DNA of 19,061 nucleotides from Bacteroidota bacterium (GCA_023388315.1 JAEWGM010000039.1:1-19061), one strand, 5' to 3'; shown: positions 1 through 8,063, counted from the stretch's first letter. Notes: generated by a model not told the origin, from the sequence alone. Numbers and translations: made by a program.

Positions 1-192
1 CTATGGAAAATATAAATACACTTCAAAATCAAATGATTGGACGCTTTTTTTGTTTATTGAAACTTCGGATTTTTCTCACGCTGTTCGGATTGAACGAAAA
101 ATAAAGTCGATGAAATCATCGAAATATATTCAGAATCATTACTGACCGACGAAAATTTGTCCGTAGGCAAACCTGTGCATAGGCGTTATCTT
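1..192. other. AT-rich stretch with no confident gene
   Basis: No recognisable coding region lies here. Two short open frames exist on the plus strand. One runs 3-104 (33 codons from an ATG). The other is open from 94 and stops at 223-225 (43 codons, no ATG; it includes a VDEIIEIYSESLL stretch). They overlap in different frames, so they could be the frameshifted tail of a decayed or truncated gene. Neither matches a family I recognise, and chance open frames are equally possible at this length. Confidence 0.4.
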
Positions 193-411
193 AAAAGTAT
201 AAAGTTTTTAACAAAGTACTTTTAATTTGATACTTTTGTCCCGAAGGGACTAAACAGCAATAACTCCGCACGAAGTGGGGGGGTGGAAAGCATTACACCG
301 AATCAGCCCCAAAGCGGGCTGAACTTCAACCCCCCTTCAGGGTTAATTTAGTTTGTCGCCCATCTCCGTGTGTTGCACACGGTTATTGACAGTTAAGTTC
401 TTTCAGAACTT
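193..411. repeat. Cluster of short hairpins, REP-like intergenic element
   Basis: A run of short inverted repeats, most with tiny loops, fills the space downstream of the transporter gene. In order they are: AAAAGTAT/ATACTTTT (193-200 with 230-237); GTCCC-gaa-GGGAC (238-250); CCGCAC-gaa-GTGGGG with one mismatch (266-280); AGCCC/GGGCT (305-320); AACCC/GGGTT (328-344); CCGTGTG-ttg-CACACGG, perfect (366-382); and AAGTTCT-ttc-AGAACTT, perfect (395-411). Several share a three-base loop. Clusters of this kind resemble REP/BIME-type elements mobilised by IS200-like (RAYT) transposases. No transposase is present in the window, so the mobile origin is inference. The structure itself is directly visible. 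Confidence 0.6.
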
Positions 412-417
412 TTCTTC

Positions 418-1869
418 TCAAATCTCCGTAATCAACTCATAGCGCGGCACCAACGATTTCATCACAGTCCATCCGATAAGGTAAGCAAAGGCGCAAATGC
501 AAAAAACGATAAAATAGCCCGCTTCAATGCCTTGAAAACCGGCGAATTGCATTCCCGTGTTTTTTGTATAATCAAACAATATACCCGAACCTTGATTAAT
601 GAAGTAGGAGCCAAGCCCGCCGGCCATTCCGCCAATGCCGGTAATGGTGCCTACGGCATATTTGGGGAACATATCGCTCACGGTGGAGAAAATATTTGCC
701 GACCATGATTGATGCGCCGCCGCGGCAATACCAATCAATATCACGGGAATCCACACCGAAACGCTACCCAATGGTTGTGCAAACAAAATGAGAACAGGGA
801 AAAACGCGAATATCAACATCGCTCTCATTCGTCCCAAATAGGGATCCATATTTTTTTTATTCATAAAATAGGCGGGTAAATATCCGGCCACCACCACCGA
901 TATCATAGAAATGGCATACACCACAAAAACGTGCAGCGAACTTTGCGTGGAATCCAATCCGTAAACCGAACTCAGATAAGCGGGAATCCAAAACAGCAGA
1001 AACCACCAAACGCCATCGGTGAGGAATTTACCCAAGGCAAAAGACCACGTTTGTCGGTGTTTGAACGCTTTGGCATACGAAACTTTTTTGGAGGTGACGG
1101 CATTCGCTCCGGGTGTTAGTTCTCGGTCATCTTGTTGAATATAGCCGAGTTCCATTGCATTTACTTTTCTGTTCTGTTCCGGTTTTTTATACACAAAAAC
1201 CCAAAATCCCATCCAGATAAAACCCAATGCGCCAATAATAATAAACGCCATTTCCCAACCCCACGCCTTGGCAATGAACGGGATGGTGAGCGGGGCGATT
1301 AACGCGCCAATTTGAGCTCCGGAATTGAAAATACTGGTTGCATATGCCCGGTCTTTTTTAGGGAAATATTCTGCCGTTGCCTTAATGGCTGCGGGAAAAT
1401 AGCCCGCTTCGCCAATGGCCAAAACAAGGCGGGCAAAGATAAAGAGCGTAACGCTCACGGTTACGATTTTAGAAATATTGTCAACCATAGCGATTGTTTC
1501 TCGGGAGCCGTGAAAACTCAAAGTCCAGTCGCCCGCCACGATACCGGCCGTGGCAATGCCACAGAAAGCGTGCAGAATGGCGCCAAACGACCAAACACCA
1601 ATTGCCCACAAAAATCCTTTTTTGGTGTCCAACCAATCCACCAATTTTCCCGCAAAGAGCATAGAAATAGCGTAAAAGAGCGAAAATAGCCCACTAATTG
1701 TCCCGTAATCGCTGTTTGTCCAATGAAATTCGGTGGCGATAAAATCGGCCCAAACAAGTGACAGCACTTGGCGGTCGAGATAATTTATGGTAAGCGATAA
1801 AAAGAGCATCGCGCAAATAACCCAGCGGTAATTGGTCATTCGGGTATCGGATGAATTGGTTGAAGACAT
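418..1869 (-). CDS. MFS hexuronate transporter, ExuT-like
   Basis: This is an inner-membrane major facilitator protein of 483 aa, most like the anion:cation symporter branch that contains ExuT, which imports glucuronate and galacturonate with protons. Visible marks are NYLDRQ at the end of the first helix (residues 29-34), the motif-A-like loop GKLVDWLDTKKG (74-85), GEAGYFPAAIKA (from 153), and many hydrophobic segments typical of 12 helices. A roughly 40-residue insert before GEAGYFP is longer than I expect for E. coli ExuT. I chose the Met at 1869 because the longer frame (to 1932) would overlap the upstream regulator's stop and adds a polar, non-homologous leader. Met at 1839 is also possible. 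It lies 28 bases after the LacI-type gene, so the two are probably co-transcribed. Next to uxaC, glucuronate is the likely substrate. Exact specificity is inferred. Confidence 0.85.
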   Translation of the reverse strand: MSSTNSSDTRMTNYRWVICAMLFLSLTINYLDRQVLSLVWADFIATEFHWTNSDYGTISGLFSLFYAISMLFAGKLVDWLDTKKGFLWAIGVWSFGAILHAFCGIATAGIVAGDWTLSFHGSRETIAMVDNISKIVTVSVTLFIFARLVLAIGEAGYFPAAIKATAEYFPKKDRAYATSIFNSGAQIGALIAPLTIPFIAKAWGWEMAFIIIGALGFIWMGFWVFVYKKPEQNRKVNAMELGYIQQDDRELTPGANAVTSKKVSYAKAFKHRQTWSFALGKFLTDGVWWFLLFWIPAYLSSVYGLDSTQSSLHVFVVYAISMISVVVAGYLPAYFMNKKNMDPYLGRMRAMLIFAFFPVLILFAQPLGSVSVWIPVILIGIAAAAHQSWSANIFSTVSDMFPKYAVGTITGIGGMAGGLGSYFINQGSGILFDYTKNTGMQFAGFQGIEAGYFIVFCICAFAYLIGWTVMKSLVPRYELITEI

Positions 1870-1897
1870 AGACGGCACTTTTTTTGATGTAAATAAA

Positions 1898-2965
1898 TTA
1901 TAGTAAATGATTGAATCTGTTGTAATAATCAATGGTTTCTTTGGTGATTATATCTAATGGAACGTAGTTTTCCTGCGCAACGGGTTGCCTGAAAATTAGA
2001 TATTCAATGAGTGTTTTCATAGCCAAAAAACCTTGTGTTTCGGGACGTTGGCCGATTAAAAAATCGATATGTTCTGCTTTCAGCGCGTGCACATTGGGTT
2101 CGGTTAAATCAACGCCCACCAACCGAATATCCTTTAAATTGTGTTCGTATAGATAGTCGGCTATGAGAAAGCCTTTTGAGTTTAACACCACAACTCCTTT
2201 TACGTTTCTGTTTTTTTCAAAAAAATCGGAAAGCAGGTGTTTGTTTTTTTCGGGTTCTGTTGCCGAAAACGGAATTTTAACGATGCGGTTTTTGCACTGT
2301 TTTTCGTTCAGATAGTCTGCAAAACCTTGTCTTCGAAGCACGGTGGTGTTCGCGCTTTCGTCTCCAATTCGGGTAGCGCGTAAAATACCGATTTCCGATT
2401 CGGGCGGAGTAATGGAGGTAATTAATTTACACATCAATCGGCCGCAAGCGAAGTGATCTGATGAAAAAAACGCCAACGAAGGCAATTCTTCCATATTTGA
2501 GTCCACAAAAATAAACGGTATTTCCTTTTCGTTGAGTCGGTTACATAATTCGGTGGTTTCGGCTTTAAAAGTAGGCCCAATAATGACCGCATCGGTTTCT
2601 AATGCCGCAACTGTTTGAAACACTTTCTTGCAAGAGTTTACATTGTATTGGTCATAGGTATGTATAAAATATTCTATTTTTATATTTTCGTACTCATTCA
2701 AAGCGCGTTTTATTCCGTTGTGAATGCTTTCCCAGTATTCGCCTTTAAATACTTCGGGCGTAGTGATAGCCACTTTGTAATTCCTTTTCAGCGATAATCC
2801 CGAAATATGAATGTTGGGTTTGTAATTCACTTTTTCGAGCACTTTTTCAACTGCCACGCGTGCCGGTTCCGAAACATTGCCGCGGTTGTGCAAAACCCTG
2901 TCAACCGTTCCGGGCGATACACCCGCCATTTCCGCGATATCTTTAATTCTAATTTTTTTCTGCAT
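1898..2965 (-). CDS. LacI-family transcriptional regulator of the hexuronate locus
   Basis: This 355-aa repressor-type regulator has an N-terminal LacI helix-turn-helix (residues about 5-26, IKDIAEMAGVSPGTVDRVLH), a hinge near residues 48-60 (YKPN...), and a periplasmic-binding-protein-like sugar-sensing domain over the rest. The recognition helix reads PGTVDRVL rather than the common STVSRVL form, as in many Bacteroidota LacI proteins I recall. The length is normal and the frame intact. It is transcribed divergently from uxaC and lies just upstream of the transporter gene, so it most likely controls both directions in response to a hexuronate or a pathway intermediate. A 20-bp palindrome over the uxaC promoter is its best candidate operator. 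The effector cannot be read from the sequence. Confidence 0.88.
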   Translation of the reverse strand: MQKKIRIKDIAEMAGVSPGTVDRVLHNRGNVSEPARVAVEKVLEKVNYKPNIHISGLSLKRNYKVAITTPEVFKGEYWESIHNGIKRALNEYENIKIEYFIHTYDQYNVNSCKKVFQTVAALETDAVIIGPTFKAETTELCNRLNEKEIPFIFVDSNMEELPSLAFFSSDHFACGRLMCKLITSITPPESEIGILRATRIGDESANTTVLRRQGFADYLNEKQCKNRIVKIPFSATEPEKNKHLLSDFFEKNRNVKGVVVLNSKGFLIADYLYEHNLKDIRLVGVDLTEPNVHALKAEHIDFLIGQRPETQGFLAMKTLIEYLIFRQPVAQENYVPLDIITKETIDYYNRFNHLL

Positions 2966-3006
2966 AGAGTATCCTCATTTATAAAGGATTTCCTTGAATG
3001 TGAAAA

Positions 3007-3014
3007 CAAAAATA
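3007..3014 (-). promoter_or_regulatory. Possible -7 box for the leftward lacI-type gene
   Basis: On the minus strand this reads TATTTTTG, matching the Bacteroidota -7 consensus TAnnTTTG, 41 bases upstream of the regulator's ATG. No TTTG is seen at the expected -33 distance, so the assignment rests on the -7 box and position only. Confidence 0.4.
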
Positions 3015-3045
3015 AATACTTACGGCGGTAAAAGTAGGAAATTTA

Positions 3046-3078
3046 TTTGGAACATTCAAGATTTAATTCGTATTTTTG
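3046..3078 (+). promoter_or_regulatory. Promoter of the uxaC operon
   Basis: TTTG at 3046-3049 and TATTTTTG at 3071-3078 match the Bacteroidota -33/-7 pattern with a 21-base spacer. Transcription would begin near 3085, leaving a leader of about 20 bases before the uxaC ATG at 3105. There is no Shine-Dalgarno sequence, as is usual in this phylum. Confidence 0.62.
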
Positions 3079-3093
3079 TGGACGTACACAAAA
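3074..3093. promoter_or_regulatory. Candidate LacI-type operator overlapping the uxaC promoter
   Basis: The arms TTTTGTG and CACAAAA flank a central ACGT core and form a 20-bp palindrome with one mismatched pair (G3081/A3086). A symmetric site with a central CpG is the usual form of LacI-family operators. It covers the -7 box and the expected start site, where a bound repressor would block the polymerase. Regulation by the adjacent divergent regulator is inferred. Confidence 0.55.
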
Positions 3094-3104
3094 CAGAAAT
3101 CCCA

Positions 3105-4514
3105 ATGAAATCTTTTTTAGATAAGAATTTTGTTTTACAAACAAAAACGGCACAAACGCTATACCATGAACATGCGGCAGAGTTGCCACTGATTGATTAT
3201 CACTGTCATTTAGACCCCAAACAAATCGCAGAAGATTATCAGTTTCGTAACCTCACCGATTTATGGTTGGGCGGCGATCATTATAAATGGCGCTTGATGC
3301 GGGCCAATGGGGTGGACGAACGATTTATAACGGGCAACGCGTCCGATTGGGAAAAATTTGAAAAATGGGCCGAAACCATTCCTTATACAATGCGCAACCC
3401 GATGTATCACTGGACACACTTGGAATTGCAGCGTGTGTTTGGAATTACCGACTTGCTTTCGCCGAAAACGGCCAAGAAAATATACGATGAAGCAAATAAC
3501 ATGTTGCAGAAACCGGAGTATTCGGCGCGTGGGTTGATGCGGCATTTTCGTGTGGAAGTGGTGTGCACAACCGATGACCCGATAGATTCGCTGGAATACC
3601 ACAAGCAAATAAAAGAAAGTGGATTTGAAATAAAGGTGTTGCCCACGTGGCGGCCCGATAAATCCATGGCTGTGGAAAACGCCGGAAATTTCAACCAATA
3701 CGTTCAATCGCTTTCGCGTGTTTCAGGAATAAATATTGAAACGTTTGACGATTACGTTTCGGCCATTAAAAACCGGCATGATTATTTTCAAAGCGTAGGT
3801 TGCAAACTGTCCGACCACGGCATTGAAGCGTTTTTTGCCGATGAGTGTTCTCATGATGAGGCGAAAGCCATTTTTGACAAAGTTTTCACGCGCAAAGAAA
3901 ATCTGAACGAAACGGAAGTGCGTAAATTTAAATCGAAAATGCTTTTCGAGAACTCGAAATTAAACTTCCAAAAAGGCTGGGTGCAGCAGTTTCATTTTGG
4001 GGCCATACGCAACAATAATTCCAAGATGTTCGCGCAAATTGGGCCCGACACGGGGTATGATTCCATAAATGATAATGTGGGCGTTGCTGCGTCTATGTCG
4101 CGCTTTTTCGATAAACTGCAAAAAGAGGACGCGCTGGCCAAAACCATTATCTACAACCTGAATCCTCGCGACAATTATTTGATTGCCACAATGATTGCCA
4201 ATTTTCAAGATGGCTCGGTTCCCGGAAAAATGCAATTCGGTTCCGGCTGGTGGTTTCTCGATCAAAAAGACGGTATGGAAGACCAAATGAATGTTCTTTC
4301 ATCGCAAGGGCTGCTAAGCCGATTTGTGGGCATGCTCACCGATTCGCGCAGTTTTGTATCCTATCCGCGCCACGAATATTTCCGCCGCATTTTGTGCAAC
4401 CTCATTGGCAACGATGTGGAAAACGGTTTGCTTCCGGCTTCGGAAATGGAGTTTTTGGGAAAAATGGTGGAAGATATTTGTTATTACAACGCGAAAAAAT
4501 ATTTTAATTTTTAG
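3105..4514 (+). CDS. uxaC: Uronate isomerase
   Basis: This cytoplasmic amidohydrolase-superfamily enzyme converts D-glucuronate to D-fructuronate (and D-galacturonate to D-tagaturonate), the first step of hexuronate breakdown. The protein is 469 aa, essentially the length of E. coli UxaC (470). The metal-site motif DYHCHLDP gives H33 and H35, and there is strong family likeness throughout (HFGAIRNNN, IGPDTGYDSIND, GSGWWFLDQ). I set the start at 3105: the open frame extends back to 2994, but the extra 37 residues would run through the promoter and have no counterpart in the family. It is the first gene of the rightward run, under its own promoter and probable operator. The next gene follows after 108 bases. 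Confidence 0.95.
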   Translation: MKSFLDKNFVLQTKTAQTLYHEHAAELPLIDYHCHLDPKQIAEDYQFRNLTDLWLGGDHYKWRLMRANGVDERFITGNASDWEKFEKWAETIPYTMRNPMYHWTHLELQRVFGITDLLSPKTAKKIYDEANNMLQKPEYSARGLMRHFRVEVVCTTDDPIDSLEYHKQIKESGFEIKVLPTWRPDKSMAVENAGNFNQYVQSLSRVSGINIETFDDYVSAIKNRHDYFQSVGCKLSDHGIEAFFADECSHDEAKAIFDKVFTRKENLNETEVRKFKSKMLFENSKLNFQKGWVQQFHFGAIRNNNSKMFAQIGPDTGYDSINDNVGVAASMSRFFDKLQKEDALAKTIIYNLNPRDNYLIATMIANFQDGSVPGKMQFGSGWWFLDQKDGMEDQMNVLSSQGLLSRFVGMLTDSRSFVSYPRHEYFRRILCNLIGNDVENGLLPASEMEFLGKMVEDICYYNAKKYFNF

Positions 4515-4586
4515 ATACTTTTTTCAATAAACGGTTTTTGAAGAGCGATTTACGCAAAACACTACAAATGAGAACGAAAAGCGCCG

Positions 4587-4594
4587 TAATTTTG
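4587..4594 (+). promoter_or_regulatory. Possible internal promoter (-7 box) before the SDR gene
   Basis: TAATTTTG matches TAnnTTTG and lies 28 bases before the ATG at 4623, within the unusually wide 108-base gap after uxaC. I see no convincing TTTG at the -33 position. It may let uxuB and the later genes be expressed apart from uxaC. Confidence 0.4.
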
Positions 4595-4622
4595 CCTCGT
4601 AATATTTTTAAAACAACAAATT

Positions 4623-5435
4623 ATGTACGAACTATTTAACATTCAAGACAAAGTAATTGTCATTACCGGCGGAACGGGCGTTTTGGGAACCTCCATGGTG
4701 GAGTATTTGGCGGCACACGGGGCAAAAGTAGCGGTGTTGGCGCGCAATCTGGAAAAAGGAAACGCTTTGGTTGAGAGCGTTCGCGAGAAAGGTGGCGAAG
4801 TATCGTTCTACCAAACCGATGTAACCGATGAAGCAGTTTTAAGACAAAATGCGGAAAACATTATCGCCAAATACGGAAAAATTGATGTGCTGATCAACGG
4901 TGCGGGCGGGAATATGCCGGGCGCCACCATCGGGCCAAACAACAATATTTTCGATTTAAAAATGGACGACTTTCGTAATGTGGTGGATATAAATTTAATG
5001 GGAACCGTGGTTCCAACCGTTGTTTTTGCCGATTATATGGTAAAAGAAAAACGAGGAAACATCATCAACATCTCCTCCGCGTCGGCATTGAGGCCACTTA
5101 CCCGCGTGGCGGGTTATGGCGCGGCCAAAGCGGCCGTAACCAATTTCACGAAATATATGGCGGGCGAAATGGCGCTAAAATTCGGTGAAGATTTTCGCGT
5201 GAACGCGCTTTGCCCCGGCTTCTTTATCACGGAGCAAAACAGGGCATTGCTCACCAACCCCGATGGCTCGTATTCCGATCGCGGGAACACCATCATCGCG
5301 CACACGCCGTTTCGTCGCTTCGGCAATCCCGAAGATTTGTTGGGTACCCTGCATTATTTAATAAGCGATGCTTCCAAATTTGTAACCGGAACCGTTGCTA
5401 TTGTAGATGGAGGTTTTGACTCGTTTAGTATTTAA
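4623..5435 (+). CDS. uxuB: D-mannonate oxidoreductase (fructuronate reductase), SDR type
   Basis: This 270-aa short-chain dehydrogenase/reductase reduces D-fructuronate to D-mannonate with NAD(P)H. It has a cofactor-binding TGGTGVLG (15-22), NGAGGN (92-97), N124, and the catalytic S152 with Y165xxxK169. It is not a homologue of long-chain E. coli UxuB. It resembles the SDR-type mannonate oxidoreductase of Bacillus (YjmF), judged from recalled family features: NGAGGN followed by an FDL segment, RPLTRVAGYGAAKAAV, PGFFITEQNRALLT, HTPFRRFG and VDGGF near the C-terminus. It sits between uxaC and the kinase, which fits the second step of the pathway. Related SDRs act on gluconate/5-ketogluconate, so a different keto-acid substrate is the main alternative. 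Confidence 0.86.
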   Translation: MYELFNIQDKVIVITGGTGVLGTSMVEYLAAHGAKVAVLARNLEKGNALVESVREKGGEVSFYQTDVTDEAVLRQNAENIIAKYGKIDVLINGAGGNMPGATIGPNNNIFDLKMDDFRNVVDINLMGTVVPTVVFADYMVKEKRGNIINISSASALRPLTRVAGYGAAKAAVTNFTKYMAGEMALKFGEDFRVNALCPGFFITEQNRALLTNPDGSYSDRGNTIIAHTPFRRFGNPEDLLGTLHYLISDASKFVTGTVAIVDGGFDSFSI

Positions 5436-5468
5436 CTTTCCACTTCAATGTCTATCTTGTTCAAAACT

Positions 5469-6548
5469 ATGTCAATACAATTAAAAAAACAACATACGTA
5501 CTCGCTTCTTGTACCCACCAGTATGGGCGTTCGCATCACGCCTGTGAACGCGCAGCCGGTGCACAGTGGCAGCCTGTTTCAAATGCAGGCCACCAGCGCC
5601 GAAACCAACGTGGCGAGCATCTCGTCTTATCTTGGGCTTCCCGTGAAAGTACTGACCACTTTTGTGAAAGACAGCCCCATAGCGGCGTTTATTAAAGCCG
5701 ATTTGAAAGCGCGAAATATGGAATTCGAAGGGCCCGAAGTGCCGCAAGGAGGCCCGTGGGGATACCGTCATCAGTTTAATATTGCCGATAGCGGCTTCGG
5801 GTTGCGTGGCCCGCGTGTGCAAAACGACCGAGCGGGAGAAGTGGGCAAAACACTCAATGTAAAAGATTTCGATTTACATCGCATTTTCGCGGAAGAGGGC
5901 GTACAAATCGTCCATCTCTCGGGACTAATTGCCGCGTTATCGCCCGATACCGGTAATTTCTGTTTGGAAATTGCCCGTTTTGCTAAAAAACATGGCACCC
6001 TCATTTCGTTCGATCTCAATCACCGGGCCACTTTTTGGAAAGGGCGCGAGAAAGAACTTCACGAAGCGTTTTGTGAAATTGCCTCGCTTTCCGACATTCT
6101 CATCGGCAACGAAGAAGACTTCCAACTCTGTCTTGGTGTTGAAGGGCCAAAAGCCGGCGGCGAAAATATTGGCGACACGCTGGATTTGTTCAAAGGGATG
6201 ATTTTGAATGCCAAAAACACGTTTCCAAACGTATCGGTATTCGCCAACACCTTGCGCGAAGTTATCAGCGCCAATGAACATCTGTGGGGCGCCATTGTTT
6301 ATGAAAACGGGAATTGGCACGAAGCTCCACTTCGCACAATCAATGTGATGGACCGCATTGGCGGCGGCGATGGATTTGTGGGCGGTTTACTCTACAGCAT
6401 TTTACGAGAAATGGAACCCGAAAAATGGATTCAATTCGCCTGGGCGAGCGGAGCGTTGGCAACCACGTTCCTTACCGATTACGCCCAACCTGCCGATGAA
6501 GAAATGATTTGGAGCATTTGGCGTGGAAACGCGCGTGTAAAACGCTAA
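5469..6548 (+). CDS. PfkB-family sugar (acid) kinase; KDG kinase or gluconate kinase
   Basis: This ribokinase/PfkB-fold kinase is 359 aa from this start; an ATG at 5448 would give 366 aa. I prefer 5469 because the family-like sequence begins just after it, but the choice is uncertain. The C-terminal signature DRIGGGDGFVGG (302-313 in the longer numbering) contains the catalytic Asp308 and anion hole. The N-terminal signature is unusual. Where PfkB kinases normally have a di-glycine (GGxxxN), this protein has TSAETNVA (49-56). In a standard hexuronate operon this slot is 2-keto-3-deoxygluconate kinase (kdgK). Here neither uxuA nor an aldolase gene is nearby, while gnd follows directly, so phosphorylation of gluconate (or mannonate) at O6 is a serious alternative. 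It lies 33 bases after uxuB. Confidence 0.8.
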   Translation: MSIQLKKQHTYSLLVPTSMGVRITPVNAQPVHSGSLFQMQATSAETNVASISSYLGLPVKVLTTFVKDSPIAAFIKADLKARNMEFEGPEVPQGGPWGYRHQFNIADSGFGLRGPRVQNDRAGEVGKTLNVKDFDLHRIFAEEGVQIVHLSGLIAALSPDTGNFCLEIARFAKKHGTLISFDLNHRATFWKGREKELHEAFCEIASLSDILIGNEEDFQLCLGVEGPKAGGENIGDTLDLFKGMILNAKNTFPNVSVFANTLREVISANEHLWGAIVYENGNWHEAPLRTINVMDRIGGGDGFVGGLLYSILREMEPEKWIQFAWASGALATTFLTDYAQPADEEMIWSIWRGNARVKR

Positions 6549-6608
6549 AGCGAATCTAGGAACAGAGTTTGTGCAATTTCTTTGGTTCTAACAATCTAAA
6601 AAAACAAT

Positions 6609-8063
6609 ATGAAAGAAAAAGCAGACATCGGACTAATTGGTTTGGCCGTAATGGGCGAAAACCTTGTCCTGAATATGGAAAGCAAAGGCTACACGGTAGC
6701 TGTATTTAACCGTACGGTTGAAAAGGTTGATAAGTTTTTAAGCGATAGGGGAAAAGGCAAAAACTTTATCGGAACGCACTCGCTCGAAGAGTTGGTGGCA
6801 TCGTTGGAGCGCCCGCGAAAAGTGATGATGTTGGTGAAAGCCGGAAAACCGGTGGACGATTTTATCGAGAAACTCATTCCGCTTCTCGATCCGGGCGATA
6901 TTATCATCGATGGCGGCAACAGCCATTTTCCCGACACCATGCGGCGGACAAAACTGGTGGAAAGCAAAGGGTTGTTGTATGTCGGCACCGGCGTATCGGG
7001 TGGCGAGGAAGGCGCGCTCAACGGCCCGTCTATGATGCCGGGCGGCTCGCCTGCCGCGTGGCCGTTTGTGAAAGACATTTTTCAGGCCATTTCAGCCAAA
7101 GTGGAAGACGGTTCGCCCTGCTGCGATTGGGTGGGAGAAGATGGCGCCGGACACTTTGTGAAAATGGTGCACAATGGCATAGAATATGGTGATATGCAGA
7201 TTATTAACGAAGCGTATCACCTGATGAAAGACTTGCTGGGAATGGATGCGTTTGAGCAACACGAAGTCTTCAAAAAATGGAACGAAGGCAAGCTCGATTC
7301 GTATCTTATTGAAATTACGCGAGATATATTGGCGTATAGAGATGAAGACGGCAGCCCTTTGGTAGAAAATATTTTAGATACCGCAGGACAAAAAGGCACC
7401 GGAAAATGGACAGCTGTTACGGCGCTCGATTTAGGCATTCCGCTCACATTGATTGGGGAATCGGTTTTTTCGCGCTGCTTATCGGCTCAAAAAGATTTAC
7501 GTGTAAAAGCGTCCAAAGTTATTCAAGGGCCAAAGCCACACTTCGATGGAGACAAGCAGCAATTTATCAACGATTTGGAAGAAGCCATCTACGCCTCAAA
7601 AATTATTTCCTACGCGCAAGGATACGATTTAATGATGGAAGCTGCCAAGGAATACGGATGGAACCTCAATTACGGCGGCATCGCTCTGATGTGGCGCGGC
7701 GGCTGTATCATCCGTTCCGTATTTTTGGGCGACATTAAAAAAGCATTCGATACCAACCCCAAATTGGAAAACCTGTTGCTTGACCCCTTCTTCAAAGAAA
7801 GTGTGGAAAAAGCGCAAGAAAGTTGGCGGCGTGTGTGCGCAACAGCACTGACAAACGGTATTCCGGTTCCGGCAATGACATCGGCGTTATGCTATTTCGA
7901 CGGCATTCGCAGCGAACGCCTGCCGGCCAACCTGTTGCAAGCGCAACGTGATTATTTCGGCGCGCATCAATACGAAAGAGTGGACAAATCGCGTGGCGAA
8001 TTCTTCCACACCGATTGGACCGGGCACGGCGGCGACACCGCTTCCACCACTTACGAGGTTTAA
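6609..8063 (+). CDS. gnd: 6-phosphogluconate dehydrogenase, decarboxylating
   Basis: This enzyme oxidises 6-phosphogluconate to ribulose 5-phosphate and CO2 with NADP+, in the cytoplasm. At 484 aa it has the usual bacterial length. The N-terminal Rossmann motif is GLAVMGENL (about residue 11 on), followed by VFNRT, where the Arg-Thr suits NADP. IIDGGNSHFPDT and VSGGEEGALNGPSMMPGG form the substrate loop, and HFVKMVHNGIEYGDMQ carries the catalytic Lys. The all-helical C-terminal domain is complete. It usually accompanies zwf and pgl, and neither is in the window. Its place inside a glucuronate operon is notable, because a standard uxuA-kdgK-eda route never makes 6-phosphogluconate. The gaps are 60 bases upstream and 44 downstream, consistent with one operon. 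Confidence 0.95.
   Translation: MKEKADIGLIGLAVMGENLVLNMESKGYTVAVFNRTVEKVDKFLSDRGKGKNFIGTHSLEELVASLERPRKVMMLVKAGKPVDDFIEKLIPLLDPGDIIIDGGNSHFPDTMRRTKLVESKGLLYVGTGVSGGEEGALNGPSMMPGGSPAAWPFVKDIFQAISAKVEDGSPCCDWVGEDGAGHFVKMVHNGIEYGDMQIINEAYHLMKDLLGMDAFEQHEVFKKWNEGKLDSYLIEITRDILAYRDEDGSPLVENILDTAGQKGTGKWTAVTALDLGIPLTLIGESVFSRCLSAQKDLRVKASKVIQGPKPHFDGDKQQFINDLEEAIYASKIISYAQGYDLMMEAAKEYGWNLNYGGIALMWRGGCIIRSVFLGDIKKAFDTNPKLENLLLDPFFKESVEKAQESWRRVCATALTNGIPVPAMTSALCYFDGIRSERLPANLLQAQRDYFGAHQYERVDKSRGEFFHTDWTGHGGDTASTTYEV

Noticed and set aside
395..411. Perfect hairpin just after the transporter stop as a rho-independent terminator
   Set aside because: On the transporter strand no T-run follows the stem, so it fits the hairpin array better than a terminator.
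1870..1932. Longer N-terminus for the transporter
   Set aside because: It would overlap the end of the regulator gene and adds a polar leader before the family-like start.
2971..2995. Inverted repeats ATCCT/AGGAT and AAGGA/TCCTT near the regulator start as operators
   Set aside because: Arms are only five bases and overlap each other. The 20-bp palindrome at 3074 is far stronger.
2994..3104. 37-residue N-terminal extension of UxaC
   Set aside because: It runs through the promoter and operator. Starting at 3105 gives the family's normal length and puts the metal histidines at 33 and 35.
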